DNA of 49,000 nt from Eubacteriales bacterium (GCA_030536755.1 JAUNPJ010000020.1:1-49000); one strand, 5' to 3'; positions 1 through 9,557 are shown, numbered from the stretch's first letter. A program made the numbers and translations. Notes: generated by a model not told the origin, from the sequence alone.

Positions 1-188
1 GCGTCAAGAGCAATCCATAAGCGGCGCAGAAAAAGCAAGAAAATCGACATGCCTGCGCGGTGGTATCCCTCCCGGGCGAGTGGCGGTCATGTGGAAGACT
101 CCGGAAATAAGGGACCAAAAACTGTGCCATTTGAAAGTGTTCTGTTGACCGGGAAAGCGGTGCACATACAACTCTACAAACAGGAATA
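1..188. repeat. Left copy of a long inverted repeat
   Basis: Bases 1-188 reappear as reverse complement at 48504-48700 with scattered mismatches and small indels, roughly 85-90 % identical by eye. A G+C-rich core (about 50-115) contains CTCCCGGGCGAG, which folds on itself. The copy runs into the window edge, so its outer limit is unknown. No open frame fits it and no transposase is nearby. It lies just downstream of the sulfotransferase gene, and no clear intrinsic terminator for that operon is visible here. Whether it is an intergenic repeat, a non-autonomous mobile element or a structured RNA cannot be decided from this window. Confidence 0.8.
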
Positions 189-211
189 GGGAAGGTATCT
201 GTCCCTCTGTC

Positions 212-1831
212 CTACTTGAACCAGTAGTCCTTATATTCGTATTTCTTAATCCGATAAATCCATTTTTCTCCGGTGAATTTGAGTTTTTGAATCAGCTGGT
301 TATTCCGGTCAAACTCCGCCACAGCCAGCGCGCCGCCGCTGTCTACGATCAGATTGCCGTCTTTGTGCTGCACACTGCTGACAAATCCGGAATAGTCTAC
401 CGGAAGAGAATCCACCAGCTCGAATGTTCTGGCATTTTCATCGACCAGATATTTGTAATAATAGGACGGATTGCCTTTCGAATCGACTGCCACACCGGTA
501 TCGTAGTAATTGTCATCTGCAGACCAGTCATATTCCTTTCTGGCTAGAGAATAGGTATTGTTGTTGTTAAACAGTTCGAGATAGTACTGTCCCTCTTCCA
601 GAGATTCATCCGGCACATAGAGTACAGAATGCTGTCCTCCCTGAAGACAAAATTCTCCTTTCTGCGTCAGGAGCAGATCCTCATATCCGGTTCCGGCCCA
701 GAAGTTATCCGAACCGATCATATACCGCACCTTCGGCTCATCATAAACATCCTCAATATAAATAATCGTGGAAGTCTCACGTGCGCTGACGATCAGATCC
801 TCACCATCCACCAGGGCAAGGGAATTCAGATGCATCCAGTCCAGCACCTCTGCCCCTTCCGGTTTGGTGGAAGCCGCCAGATAATCCGGAAACAGATCGC
901 CCAGATCCACAATTTCCGTCACATCCCCGGTCTCCAGATTCATAGATACGATGCTGTCATCTTTTGTCTCTGCTCCCACACGGCTTGCCAAAATGATGAT
1001 GTCATCTTTTGTTCCAAAATCATAGTCATGATGCAGCGTAAAGTCTCCCATACCATAGACACGGGTAACCTCTCCTGTACGATCCAGACACGCCATCTGT
1101 TTGCTGGAAATACTGTAATACATTCCTGTCTCATCAAAAATCATTTCATGCGAACGGAAATTGATAATGGGGATTTCCGCGCGAATCACACCGTCATTGT
1201 CATAGATTCCCACATAATCCTCTTCCATGGATTCCTCAGATGAATCATTTCCAAGAACGGTATACAGGCCATCTGCCAGCTTTTCCTTACTTTCTCCTTT
1301 CTCTGCCACTGCCTGCACAGAACCAAGCGAGTTGAGAAGATTTGGGGCATCGTAAGTGAACGTGTAGGACCCCAGTTTCTTTCCATTCCCATCCTCCGCA
1401 GTCAGGCAGATGGTATTGGTCACTCCGGGCACACACCCGATCAGCATATACTCATGTTCCGTTGTCAGATTGTTTTCCCCCTCATTGTACAGCGTTCTGG
1501 TAAAATCACCATACCCCTCTGCCGACACGGTATACGCAATCTGTGCCTTCTCTTTTGTCGTAAAATACAGATAAAGTCCTGTTGTGTTTGTTCTGTATGG
1601 ATTTGCCACCACCAGAGGATTGGTAAAATCATGTGTTTCTTTCTTTTTCTCATCCAGCTGCCTGCTCACATTCTTCTGAAAATCGCTGGAATAAATCTGC
1701 GCGTTATTTTCATAACTGTTCTCTACTTCTGCAAGCGGCGATTCTTCGGCCACCACATCTTTTGGCGCCCCGCATCCCGCTAAGGCCATGACTGACAAAG
1801 CAGCCACAGCTCCCAACCATAATTTTTTCAT
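212..1831 (-). CDS. Arylsulfate sulfotransferase (ASST) family lipoprotein
   Basis: Predicted PAPS-independent arylsulfate sulfotransferase, moving sulfate from a phenolic sulfate ester to a phenol acceptor outside the cell. The N-terminus is a lipoprotein signal: KK, a hydrophobic stretch and lipobox LAGC with Cys20, followed by a polar linker and an N-terminal beta domain (about 70-165). All four residues known to be catalytic in E. coli AssT (His252, His356, Arg374, His436) have plausible counterparts: LHHD at 266-269, WMHLN with His334, SAR with Arg351, and GGQH with His401. Length of 539 aa fits the family. It is the last gene of the recO/era operon, 18 nt after the DUF4317 stop, with SD AAGGAG. 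The family call is from motif pattern; the natural substrate (phenolic sulfates from diet, host or bile) is inference. Confidence 0.8.
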   Translation of the reverse strand: MKKLWLGAVAALSVMALAGCGAPKDVVAEESPLAEVENSYENNAQIYSSDFQKNVSRQLDEKKKETHDFTNPLVVANPYRTNTTGLYLYFTTKEKAQIAYTVSAEGYGDFTRTLYNEGENNLTTEHEYMLIGCVPGVTNTICLTAEDGNGKKLGSYTFTYDAPNLLNSLGSVQAVAEKGESKEKLADGLYTVLGNDSSEESMEEDYVGIYDNDGVIRAEIPIINFRSHEMIFDETGMYYSISSKQMACLDRTGEVTRVYGMGDFTLHHDYDFGTKDDIIILASRVGAETKDDSIVSMNLETGDVTEIVDLGDLFPDYLAASTKPEGAEVLDWMHLNSLALVDGEDLIVSARETSTIIYIEDVYDEPKVRYMIGSDNFWAGTGYEDLLLTQKGEFCLQGGQHSVLYVPDESLEEGQYYLELFNNNNTYSLARKEYDWSADDNYYDTGVAVDSKGNPSYYYKYLVDENARTFELVDSLPVDYSGFVSSVQHKDGNLIVDSGGALAVAEFDRNNQLIQKLKFTGEKWIYRIKKYEYKDYWFK

Positions 1832-1849
1832 AATTACTCCTTATTTGTT

Positions 1850-3010
1850 TTATTCTTCCGGCTCTGCTTCCTGTTTTTTTCCGTTTTTCATCGTCAATAC
1901 CTGGATTCCATTGACTTCAATGTAATCATCGACCGGAATCACAAGACATTTTCTGCCGTCGATCATCTTTGTCTCCACCAGGTCCATCCTTTCCGGACTC
2001 ACCTGAATCACAACATCCGGTGTCTCAATATGAAATTTTCTGACAGCGGCAACATTCGATGCCAAAAACGTCTGGTTTTCTCCCGCAATTTCTTTGAACT
2101 CCTCTTCAAAATTCTGAATTTTCTCATCGGGGGCACCGCTCTGTTCCAGAAGAACTTTCACATCACGACTGGTCAGCTCCACCGGATCGGGAGACTCTTT
2201 TGCCTCCTCAATCAAACCATTGAGGTTCTCATGAAGGTTGCGGACTGTCTCATAATCACAGTCCTCTCCCAGCGTCTCTGTGATGACATTCTGGAAGGTT
2301 TCCAACTGCCCTTTTGCACTCATCGGAAGACGACACCCCAGAACATTGTTGATGAAATCCTCCTGCAGTACCTCCGGCTGTTTGGAATAATAAAGAAGGC
2401 TGTGGATATCTGTACTCCTGTCATGAAAAGCAGGAAATAAAAAGCCCTTGGCCGGCGGATCGATCAGCCAGTCACGGACACGGCCTTCAATATTATTTTT
2501 CTCTGGATTGTAGCACAGTCCCGCTTTTGACAGATTGACCGGGCAAATGCTGCACAAAATAAAATCAAACACTTCATCCGATGCATCAAACATCTCCTCA
2601 TTGGAAGTACTCTTGCCCGGGATGTCGTAGACCGCATGGATAAGAAGGATCAGATAATTCTCCCCATATATGTAATTCTCAATGACCTGATCGTAAAAAT
2701 CTTCCAGAAGACCGTCATCCTTGAGCTTTGTCTCCCGAAGCGCCATCAGGAAATGCTGTCTTCCGTCCGGCATTTCCTGTTCCAGCGGAAATTCCATATT
2801 CAAAAGGTTCTTTCCGATGGTTCCCGACAGAGTTTTTTTGAAAATCTCACAATATTTGAACACTTCTTCCTCAGGCAAAGTCAGAAACAGCTCTGCCAGT
2901 TCCATTCTTTTATTTTTCTCGCCATCCACGTAACAGCCGCAGATGCGGTCAATACTGGTTTTTTCGGGCGTAAACTGCTTTTTGATCTCTGTAATTTCTT
3001 TTTTGTTCAT
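1850..3010 (-). CDS. DUF4317 family protein
   Basis: A 386-aa soluble protein that I recognise as the DUF4317 family of Clostridia, whose function is unknown. The opening (MNKKEITEIKKQFTPEKTSI) and the segment with IGKNLLNMEFPL near residues 86-97 are typical. No signal peptide, membrane segment or known catalytic motif is visible. The C-terminal third is rich in Glu and Lys and may be helical; the last residues (KKQEAEPEE) are a charged tail. It lies 25 nt after recO and 18 nt before the sulfotransferase gene on the same strand, so it is co-transcribed with DNA repair and GTPase genes. That neighbourhood does not establish a role. Confidence 0.8.
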   Translation of the reverse strand: MNKKEITEIKKQFTPEKTSIDRICGCYVDGEKNKRMELAELFLTLPEEEVFKYCEIFKKTLSGTIGKNLLNMEFPLEQEMPDGRQHFLMALRETKLKDDGLLEDFYDQVIENYIYGENYLILLIHAVYDIPGKSTSNEEMFDASDEVFDFILCSICPVNLSKAGLCYNPEKNNIEGRVRDWLIDPPAKGFLFPAFHDRSTDIHSLLYYSKQPEVLQEDFINNVLGCRLPMSAKGQLETFQNVITETLGEDCDYETVRNLHENLNGLIEEAKESPDPVELTSRDVKVLLEQSGAPDEKIQNFEEEFKEIAGENQTFLASNVAAVRKFHIETPDVVIQVSPERMDLVETKMIDGRKCLVIPVDDYIEVNGIQVLTMKNGKKQEAEPEE

Positions 3011-3035
3011 TTGAGTAAACTCCTGTTCTATCTAG

Positions 3036-3779
3036 TTACAACATCATCTCCAGAATACTCTGGCTTTTGAGCCTGCGGTCCAGCTGCCAGGTAATCCATC
3101 TGGAAACGAAATGATCCAGCCGTTTCTGCACCTGTTCCGATACTGCAAATGTATACAATCGTTCCACCGGCACATGAATGATGTACTGCATCGCATAAAG
3201 TGTAGAATCGTCCACTGCCTCACTGTCCCTTTGCTTTTTGGCACAATCCGCGCAAAGCATTCCCTTTTCTGTTTCTGAAAAATGCGTCAGCTTCTCCGTC
3301 ACACCGCAGTGACAGCAGGCAAACATCTGCGGGTACTCACCCTGAACCACGAGCGTTCGAAGTTCAAAGATCCGCCGGATCAATCGGTCGTCAATATGCG
3401 GATTCAAAAGTGCTTTGACCGTGACATAAAGAAGATTGATCATCTGCATTTCATCTGCATTTTCTTTTCCATAATAATCTGCCAGTTCCAGAAAGTAAAA
3501 GCCGTAGTAGATACCCGGCTGCACACCCGCAAGCTCTGTAAAATAATGTTTCACCGATGCCTGCGTCAGATTGTAACTGCTTCGTCCCTCATAAAGAGAA
3601 AATGTACCAAATACAAAAGGATTGGATGCTGCCAGAAGCGGACTGTTGGTGCGTCTTGCACCACGGGCAAAAGCGGAAATTTTTCCCCGCTCTTTCGTCA
3701 ACAACACCACTCGTTTGTCATATTCCCCAATCGGCATGGCGGATAATACCACACCTGTTACTGTAATCAAATCCGACAT
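3036..3779 (-). CDS. recO: DNA repair protein RecO
   Basis: RecO acts in the RecFOR pathway, helping load RecA on SSB-coated single-stranded DNA during gap repair and recombination. The 247-aa length is normal. An N-terminal OB-fold is present (about 1-80; TGVVLSAMPIGEYDKRVVLL and GRGARR-like basic segment at 38-43), followed by a helical domain with a zinc site made of CxxC pairs at Cys155/Cys158 and Cys176/Cys179. It follows era by 9 nt, the order commonly seen in Firmicutes, and precedes the DUF4317 gene. ATG start with a modest AAGG SD. Confidence 0.95.
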   Translation of the reverse strand: MSDLITVTGVVLSAMPIGEYDKRVVLLTKERGKISAFARGARRTNSPLLAASNPFVFGTFSLYEGRSSYNLTQASVKHYFTELAGVQPGIYYGFYFLELADYYGKENADEMQMINLLYVTVKALLNPHIDDRLIRRIFELRTLVVQGEYPQMFACCHCGVTEKLTHFSETEKGMLCADCAKKQRDSEAVDDSTLYAMQYIIHVPVERLYTFAVSEQVQKRLDHFVSRWITWQLDRRLKSQSILEMML

Positions 3780-3788
3780 CCTGTAACC

Positions 3789-4694
3789 TTAAATCTCTTT
3801 CTTATCATACCCGAAGTTTTTCACCAGAAAATCGCTGTCTCTCCAGTCTTTCTTCACCTTCACCCAGAGTTTGAGATTGACTTTCTGCTCCAGCATACGC
3901 TCAATCTCAAAACGTGCATTCGTTCCGATTTTTTTCAGCATCGTTCCCTGTTTTCCGATAATGATTCCTTTGTGAGAATCTCTCTCACAGATAATGGTTG
4001 CATCGATATCTACGATTCTGCCATCCGGCCGCTCCTTCATACGGTCAATTGCAACTGCAATTCCGTGCGGAACTTCCTCATTCAGTGCATGCAGTGCCTT
4101 CTCCCGGATCAGCTCCGCAACAATCTGTCTCTGCGGCTGGTCTGTGACCGTATCCTCGTCATAATACTGCGGTCCATACGGAAGATATTGGAATATGGCA
4201 TCAATGACATCATGCGTATTGTTTCCTCGCAGCGCAGAGGTCGCGATGATCTCCTCAAAATGTCCTGCACGGCGGTATGCTTCGATGGACTGTGCAACCT
4301 CTTCCTTTTTGATCGTATCGGTCTTATTGATGACAAGAATCACCGGAACCTTCACCATGGAAAGCTGCTCAGCAATGCGGCGGTCTCCGCCGCCGACCAC
4401 CGTATCCGGCTCCACCAGCCAGACAATGACATCCACTTCTTTTAATGTTCTCTGGGCAACGGTCACCATGTACTCGCCCAGCTTATTTTTTGCCTTGTGA
4501 ATTCCCGGCGTATCCAGAAAGACAATCTGCCCTTCCTTACAGGTGTAAACGGTCTGTATTTTATTTCTGGTTGTCTGTGGTTTGTTGGATGTTATGGCAA
4601 TCTTCTGTCCGATCAGACGATTCATCAGCGTGGATTTTCCCACATTCGGTCGTCCGATCAGTGCCACAAAACCAGATTTGTAATTTTCTTTCAT
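3789..4694 (-). CDS. era: GTPase Era
   Basis: Era is an essential GTPase that binds the 3' end of 16S rRNA and assists 30S maturation. The P-loop GRPNVGKS is at residues 14-21, the switch motif DTPG near 61-64, and NKTD near 123-126. The C-terminal KH domain carries GIIIGKQGTMLKKIG. Full length at 301 aa. Its start codon overlaps the stop of the upstream peptidase gene by 4 nt (ATGA type), so translation is probably coupled, and recO follows after 9 nt. Confidence 0.97.
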   Translation of the reverse strand: MKENYKSGFVALIGRPNVGKSTLMNRLIGQKIAITSNKPQTTRNKIQTVYTCKEGQIVFLDTPGIHKAKNKLGEYMVTVAQRTLKEVDVIVWLVEPDTVVGGGDRRIAEQLSMVKVPVILVINKTDTIKKEEVAQSIEAYRRAGHFEEIIATSALRGNNTHDVIDAIFQYLPYGPQYYDEDTVTDQPQRQIVAELIREKALHALNEEVPHGIAVAIDRMKERPDGRIVDIDATIICERDSHKGIIIGKQGTMLKKIGTNARFEIERMLEQKVNLKLWVKVKKDWRDSDFLVKNFGYDKKEI

Positions 4695-7621
4695 GCATCC
4701 TCCTGTCCAATGAGACGCTTTGTCTCATCGAATAACTCTTTGTTCTTTTCGATTGCTTCCTCTCCGCCGATCACACAGATATCGCCATCCTGCAGAATGG
4801 CTCTTACAAGCGGTGCAAGCGCGCGGATATCTTCTGCCTGTGCATCAAGGATCTGATTTCTCTCTTTTTGCAGTTCTTCTTCGGTAATCCCCATCAGATA
4901 CGCCGCCATGGAGAACTGTCCCTGCATCTTCGGTGTCTTTGGCACATCCAGTCCGCTGACCGTTCCGATGATGTATTTTGTCATAGCACGCTCATCTGCC
5001 TGGAACTGTTCCAGATAATCAGGAATACCGGCATATACATCCAGCGTATTTTTCAGATTCGGATCACGATAGGATACGAAATAGCTTTCTCCATTGCGCT
5101 TAAAGCCGCTCATACATCCATACGCACCGCCCTTGACGCGGATATTTGTCCACAGATAATCGTAGCTGAGGATCAGTTTGAGAATCTGCAGCGCACCTGT
5201 GTACTGCATTCCGTCTTTGGCAAAATTGCCTACCTGTGCCACGTACTGCACCTGACCGGCTGTCATAAACCCTTCGTTGCTGTTCGGACAGTATGTGGAC
5301 TGTACAGACATTTCGTTCTGTTCCCTGTGAGGAAGTTTCTCCTTCAAACGTGCCATCTGAGCCTCCACCTTCCGGCAGGTCTCTTCATCTCCGGTAAAGC
5401 TGACCATCAGATTTTCGCTGAAAAACAACAGACGCATCAATTCCTGTAATTTTTCCTTCAACTCATCCTTACGGCTGTCAAATTCTGTCTCCAGTTTCTC
5501 AAGGAACTGGTAATACGCAATTCCTGATGTCTGCTCCTGCATCCACGCAAGTGCAGAGTGATACGACAAAGCTCTCTGTACGGCAGAGGAATGCCCTGCG
5601 CTCGGAATTCCCTCCTGCAGTCTGGATTTCAGACGTGCAATGATCTCATAAAGGCGTTTGTCGTCTTCCAGACTGGACGTAAACAAAATCTCATGAATCA
5701 TGTCGAAGACAAAATCTAATCGACTGTTCAGTGCCTTTGCCCGAATTCCAAAATAAGCCCTCGCTTCGCCTGTCTTCTTCTGGAAAAATTCTGTACCGCA
5801 GGAAATACCGCCGGTATTGGCATTGATCTCATTAAACAGTTCCCCGTATGTGTACTGTTTTGTATCCACATAACCAAGCACAGATTTGAGAATACCAACA
5901 TACGAAAGCATCTCTGCCGGAATCTTCTGAAAGTCAAAGTACAGATTCAGATAAGCGATTCCATTTGTCTCCACCGGATGGTATACCAGCAGAGAATCAT
6001 CCACAAAACGCTCCTCGTTGTCTATCTTTCCAATCTCCCGCTTAATATCTTTTCTTTTCAGCATCGGAATGCTCTCGAGTGCCTCTGAATCTTCCTCTGC
6101 TTCCTGATAAGCTTTCAGATCAGCTGTCTTCTGCACCAGAAGCGCAATTTCTTCCTGAGACAGACTTTCTTTGTAATTCTGCAGTTTTTCTTCTGTCTGT
6201 CTGTCTCTTCTGGCAGTCAGTCCACGTTCCGGACTCAGAGTCATATACGCCGCATGCGGATTCTCGATCAGCCATGTCTGCACAAGCTTCTCGAAATAGC
6301 CCGTGTTTACTTCTTTCTTCAGTTTATCAAAGATGTCAAGGAGCATAATCTCCTCAAATGGCATATTGTCATCGTACAGCCAGCTTCCGAACACATCCAG
6401 TCCGTACATCAATCCCTTCGGATAGGAAGAATAGTCGGCCTCGCGGAAACGAAATTCCATAAAATTGATGCCGGCCTCCAGCGCTTTTGGCTGGATTCCT
6501 TCCCTCACAATCTTTTCCAGTGTCTCGTTGATCACCTGACGGAACTTCTCTTTGTCTTCTTTGTTCGCATTTTTTGCCACCAGCGTAAACGTAGGCTGGT
6601 AAATTCCGTCATCGTAAGAGCCGTACACATCTTTTCCGATGCCGGCATCGAGAAGTGCCTGCTTTAACGGTGCACCCGGCGCACTCAAAAGTGCATAATC
6701 CAGAACCTGGAATGCCACACTCAATTCTGTATCCAGGCTGTTGCTGATTACCGCATGGAAAGACAGGTACGTGTTATCCTTCAGACTTTCATTTTCCAAA
6801 ACCGGATAAAACAGTTCCACATCTTTGCGTTCTTCAAAAGCCTTCTGCAGCAAAATCTCCGAGTGAACTTCTCTGGCCTCAAACCTGCTTAAATATTCTT
6901 TGTCGATAAACTGCAGTTTCTCTTCCATGTCCATCTTTCCATACAGATAAATGTAACTGTTGGACGGATGGTAATATTTTCTGTGGAAATCCAGAAACTG
7001 TTCATACGTCAGATCCGGAATATACCTCGGATCTCCGCCGGATTCCACCCCGTAAGGCGTATCCGGAAACAGTACATTCATCGCCTCTCTCTCCAGAAGC
7101 TCATCCGGAGAAGAAAACACGCCCTTCATTTCGTTGTAGACTACCCCATTATAGGTCAGCGGCTGATCTGCCGCCTCAATCTGGTAACTCCAGCCCTCCT
7201 GCCGGAAAATCTCTTCTTTCTCATAAATATTCGGAAAAAAGACGGCATCCAGATAGACATGCATCAGATTCTGAAAATCCTGATCGTTGCAGCTCGCCAC
7301 CGGATACATTGTTTTGTCCGGAAACGTCATCGCATTCAAAAATGTATTCAAAGACCCCTTTACCAACTCCACAAAAGGATCCTTCAGAGGAAAGTGCTCA
7401 GACCCGCACAGCACGCTGTGTTCCAGGATATGTGCCACTCCCGTACTGTCCGCGGGCGGCGTGCGAAAGGCGATGTTGAAAACCTTGTTCTCATCATCAT
7501 TCTCAATGAGCATGACTCTCGCGCCACTCTTTTTATGACAAAGGAGATATCCTTTTGAATGGATATCCCCCAGAGATGTCTCTTTGATTAATTCATAAGC
7601 TGGTATACGACTTATATTCAT
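4691..7621 (-). CDS. M16 family zinc metallopeptidase (presequence-protease type)
   Basis: A large single-chain M16 peptidase (976 aa from the start chosen) of the type that contains two M16 halves and an M16C-associated domain, as in PreP/Cym1. These enzymes degrade peptides in a closed chamber. The inverted zinc motif HILEH lies about 65 residues from the start, followed by the long LCGSEHFPLKDPFVELVKGS segment typical of the group and a downstream Glu-rich helix. An ATG at 7639 would add six residues but has no SD; the ATG at 7619-7621 has GGGAG 11 nt upstream, so I prefer it. No signal peptide, so likely cytoplasmic. It overlaps era by 4 nt. The substrate is unknown. Confidence 0.9.
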   Translation of the reverse strand: MNISRIPAYELIKETSLGDIHSKGYLLCHKKSGARVMLIENDDENKVFNIAFRTPPADSTGVAHILEHSVLCGSEHFPLKDPFVELVKGSLNTFLNAMTFPDKTMYPVASCNDQDFQNLMHVYLDAVFFPNIYEKEEIFRQEGWSYQIEAADQPLTYNGVVYNEMKGVFSSPDELLEREAMNVLFPDTPYGVESGGDPRYIPDLTYEQFLDFHRKYYHPSNSYIYLYGKMDMEEKLQFIDKEYLSRFEAREVHSEILLQKAFEERKDVELFYPVLENESLKDNTYLSFHAVISNSLDTELSVAFQVLDYALLSAPGAPLKQALLDAGIGKDVYGSYDDGIYQPTFTLVAKNANKEDKEKFRQVINETLEKIVREGIQPKALEAGINFMEFRFREADYSSYPKGLMYGLDVFGSWLYDDNMPFEEIMLLDIFDKLKKEVNTGYFEKLVQTWLIENPHAAYMTLSPERGLTARRDRQTEEKLQNYKESLSQEEIALLVQKTADLKAYQEAEEDSEALESIPMLKRKDIKREIGKIDNEERFVDDSLLVYHPVETNGIAYLNLYFDFQKIPAEMLSYVGILKSVLGYVDTKQYTYGELFNEINANTGGISCGTEFFQKKTGEARAYFGIRAKALNSRLDFVFDMIHEILFTSSLEDDKRLYEIIARLKSRLQEGIPSAGHSSAVQRALSYHSALAWMQEQTSGIAYYQFLEKLETEFDSRKDELKEKLQELMRLLFFSENLMVSFTGDEETCRKVEAQMARLKEKLPHREQNEMSVQSTYCPNSNEGFMTAGQVQYVAQVGNFAKDGMQYTGALQILKLILSYDYLWTNIRVKGGAYGCMSGFKRNGESYFVSYRDPNLKNTLDVYAGIPDYLEQFQADERAMTKYIIGTVSGLDVPKTPKMQGQFSMAAYLMGITEEELQKERNQILDAQAEDIRALAPLVRAILQDGDICVIGGEEAIEKNKELFDETKRLIGQEDA

Positions 7622-7642
7622 TCTATTAATTACTCCCATCTG

Positions 7643-8260
7643 TTATTTTAATTGTTTGATTTTCTCCTGCAAAAGCTCCCGGCTGTCAGGCAGAATATCT
7701 CCCAGAGCATCACAGGCAGCCTGTGTCAGCAGGGAAAATTCACTTTCCATATTGACCTGTCTCGGCATCACAAAAGCCACCTGATACACATCCTGGATCA
7801 GTTTTCCCTGAAGCTGATCCTCCTTCAGAGCAATCATCCCCATAAAAGCAGAACTGTAATTTCTGTCACTCATACTGGAAGTAATATAGAGTGCGGCCAT
7901 ATGATAAAGCTCCCGATAAAGAAGTTCTCTGGCTGTCTCTCCAAGCTCTGTGTACTTTTTGATACCAAGCTTCTGAATTGATTTCGTCAGTTCTTTTCTG
8001 GCACTGCGGTTTCCAAAGAATCCACTGCTGCTGTTTACCAGCATTTTCATATTCATCCACAGTCCGATATAACTGTCCGCCAGATCGCCGTCCTTTCTCT
8101 GATTTTTGCCTCCGTAACGCAGCCCGAACAGTTCTCTTCGCATCTGGTTCTCCTCACCGTCGTTCTGATCCAGCAAAGACTCCAGAATTTTCTTTCTCTT
8201 TTTTGGATTCTGCTCTTTATAATAATCATTTACAGTGAATACTTTTTTCTCTTCTGTCAT
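7643..8260 (-). CDS. Uncharacterised 205-aa protein
   Basis: Function not recognised; it resembles small uncharacterised Lachnospiraceae proteins (possibly the DUF6553 group, which I cannot confirm). The N-terminus reads VNDYYKEQNPKKRKKILE, then a basic helical segment, then a mostly alpha-helical body with MxGMIALKEDQLQGKLIQDV near 140-160. No signal peptide, transmembrane helix, metal motif or nucleotide-binding motif is seen. It sits 11 nt after glf and about 20 nt before the M16 peptidase start on the same strand, so it is a middle gene of the glf-to-sulfotransferase transcript. Confidence 0.7.
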   Translation of the reverse strand: MTEEKKVFTVNDYYKEQNPKKRKKILESLLDQNDGEENQMRRELFGLRYGGKNQRKDGDLADSYIGLWMNMKMLVNSSSGFFGNRSARKELTKSIQKLGIKKYTELGETARELLYRELYHMAALYITSSMSDRNYSSAFMGMIALKEDQLQGKLIQDVYQVAFVMPRQVNMESEFSLLTQAACDALGDILPDSRELLQEKIKQLK

Positions 8261-8271
8261 CCGGTGTCTCC

Positions 8272-9399
8272 TTATCTGTCTTTCTTCGTTCCCTCATAGG
8301 ACAGCTCACATTCTGCCATATCCAGAGCCGCCTCAATCACTTTGTCCATGTCCATATAGCGGTACATACCGAGTCTTCCGCCAAACAGCACGTTCGGCTC
8401 CTTCAAAGCCAGCTCCTCATATTTTCCAAACAGATCTGAATTGGCTCCGTCATTCACCGGATAGTAAGGTTCTTTGCCCTTCTCCCACTTCTGAGAATAC
8501 TCTCTTGTGATCACCGTCTTCTTCTGTGTACCGAAATCAAAATGTTTGTGTTCAATGATTCTCGTATACGGAACTTCATAATCCGTATAGTTTACCACTG
8601 CATTGCCCTGGTAATTTTCCATATCCAGAACTTCTGTCTCAAAACGAAGACTTCTGTATTCCAGCGGTCCAAAGCAATAATCAAAATATTCATCGATCAT
8701 CCCAGTATAAACGATTTTGTCAGCCTGGGCAATCCATTCTTCTTTGTTGGCAAAAAAATCAGTATTGAGAATAACCTGTACACCTTCCAGCATCTTCTTG
8801 ATCATGTGTGTATAACCCTTCTTCGGGATTCCCTGATGCGGATCTTTGAAATAATTATTATCAAATGTATAGCGAAGCGGCAGACGCTTGATGATAAACG
8901 AAGGCAGCTCCCTGCAGGGGCGTCCCCACTGTTTTCTTGTGTAGCCCTCGATCAGCTTCTCATAGACATCTTTCCCCACCAGTGCCAGAGCCTGCTCTTC
9001 CAGGTTTTTCGGGTTTACGATATGCATCTGTGCAATCTGCTTATTGATAATCGCCTGCGCCTGTGCCGGTGTCTGTACACCCCATAGCTGGTGGAAGGTA
9101 TTCATGTTAAACGGAAGATTGTACAATTCATCCTTGTAAATAGCCACCGGAGAATTCACAAAATGATTAAACTGTGCAAACTGATTGACATACTCCCACA
9201 CTTTCTCATTAGACGTATGGAAAATATGTGCGCCGTAACAATGTACCTGAATCCCTTCGATTTCCTTCGTATAAATATTTCCGCCGATATGATCTCTTTT
9301 ATCAATGACAAGACAGGTCTTTCCCTGTTTATGCGCCTCATGGGCAAAAACAGCGCCGAACAATCCGGCACCCACTACCAGATAATCATATTTTTTCAT
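8272..9399 (-). CDS. glf: UDP-galactopyranose mutase
   Basis: Glf is a flavoenzyme that interconverts UDP-galactopyranose and UDP-galactofuranose, supplying galactofuranose for surface polysaccharide. The FAD-binding Rossmann signature VVGAGLFGA is at residues 8-16, followed by VIDKRDHIGGN. The protein is 375 aa, normal for bacterial Glf. The frame stays open far upstream, but the ATG at 9397-9399 with an AAGGATGG-type SD starts exactly at the family N-terminus (MKKYDYLVVGAG). It is the first gene of a seven-gene minus-strand run and is divergent from three membrane-protein genes that may act in the same glycan pathway. Confidence 0.95.
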   Translation of the reverse strand: MKKYDYLVVGAGLFGAVFAHEAHKQGKTCLVIDKRDHIGGNIYTKEIEGIQVHCYGAHIFHTSNEKVWEYVNQFAQFNHFVNSPVAIYKDELYNLPFNMNTFHQLWGVQTPAQAQAIINKQIAQMHIVNPKNLEEQALALVGKDVYEKLIEGYTRKQWGRPCRELPSFIIKRLPLRYTFDNNYFKDPHQGIPKKGYTHMIKKMLEGVQVILNTDFFANKEEWIAQADKIVYTGMIDEYFDYCFGPLEYRSLRFETEVLDMENYQGNAVVNYTDYEVPYTRIIEHKHFDFGTQKKTVITREYSQKWEKGKEPYYPVNDGANSDLFGKYEELALKEPNVLFGGRLGMYRYMDMDKVIEAALDMAECELSYEGTKKDR

Positions 9400-9474
9400 A
9401 AAAAAGCCACCATCCTTGTTATTCGTTTTGCAGATACCACTCCGCAGTCTCCCCCTAATTATAGTGCTAGAGAC

Positions 9475-9503
9475 AGTATAACACGTTTGCATTCGTATGG
9501 CAA
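9475..9503 (-). promoter_or_regulatory. Promoter of the glf operon
   Basis: On the minus strand, TTGCCA (9498-9503) and TATACT (9475-9480) are separated by exactly 17 nt, giving a leader of about 70 nt before the glf ATG. It is the only strong sigma-A-type site I find ahead of the glf-to-sulfotransferase gene run. Confidence 0.6.
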
Positions 9504-9528
9504 TTACGGCCTGAATGGAAACTATGAT

Positions 9529-9557
9529 TTCACTCTTGACAAAAAAGCAGTTATTAT
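9529..9557 (+). promoter_or_regulatory. Weak candidate promoter for the membrane-protein operon
   Basis: TTCACT (9529-9534) and TATTAT (9552-9557) are 17 nt apart on the plus strand. A better-looking TTGACA at 9536-9541 has no properly spaced -10 box. The start at 9587 has an AGGAGG SD at 9571-9576. Confidence 0.3.

Noticed and set aside
4691-7639. ATG at 7639 as start of the M16 peptidase
   Set aside because: No SD precedes it; the next in-frame ATG at 7621 has GGGAG upstream and gives the expected N-terminus.
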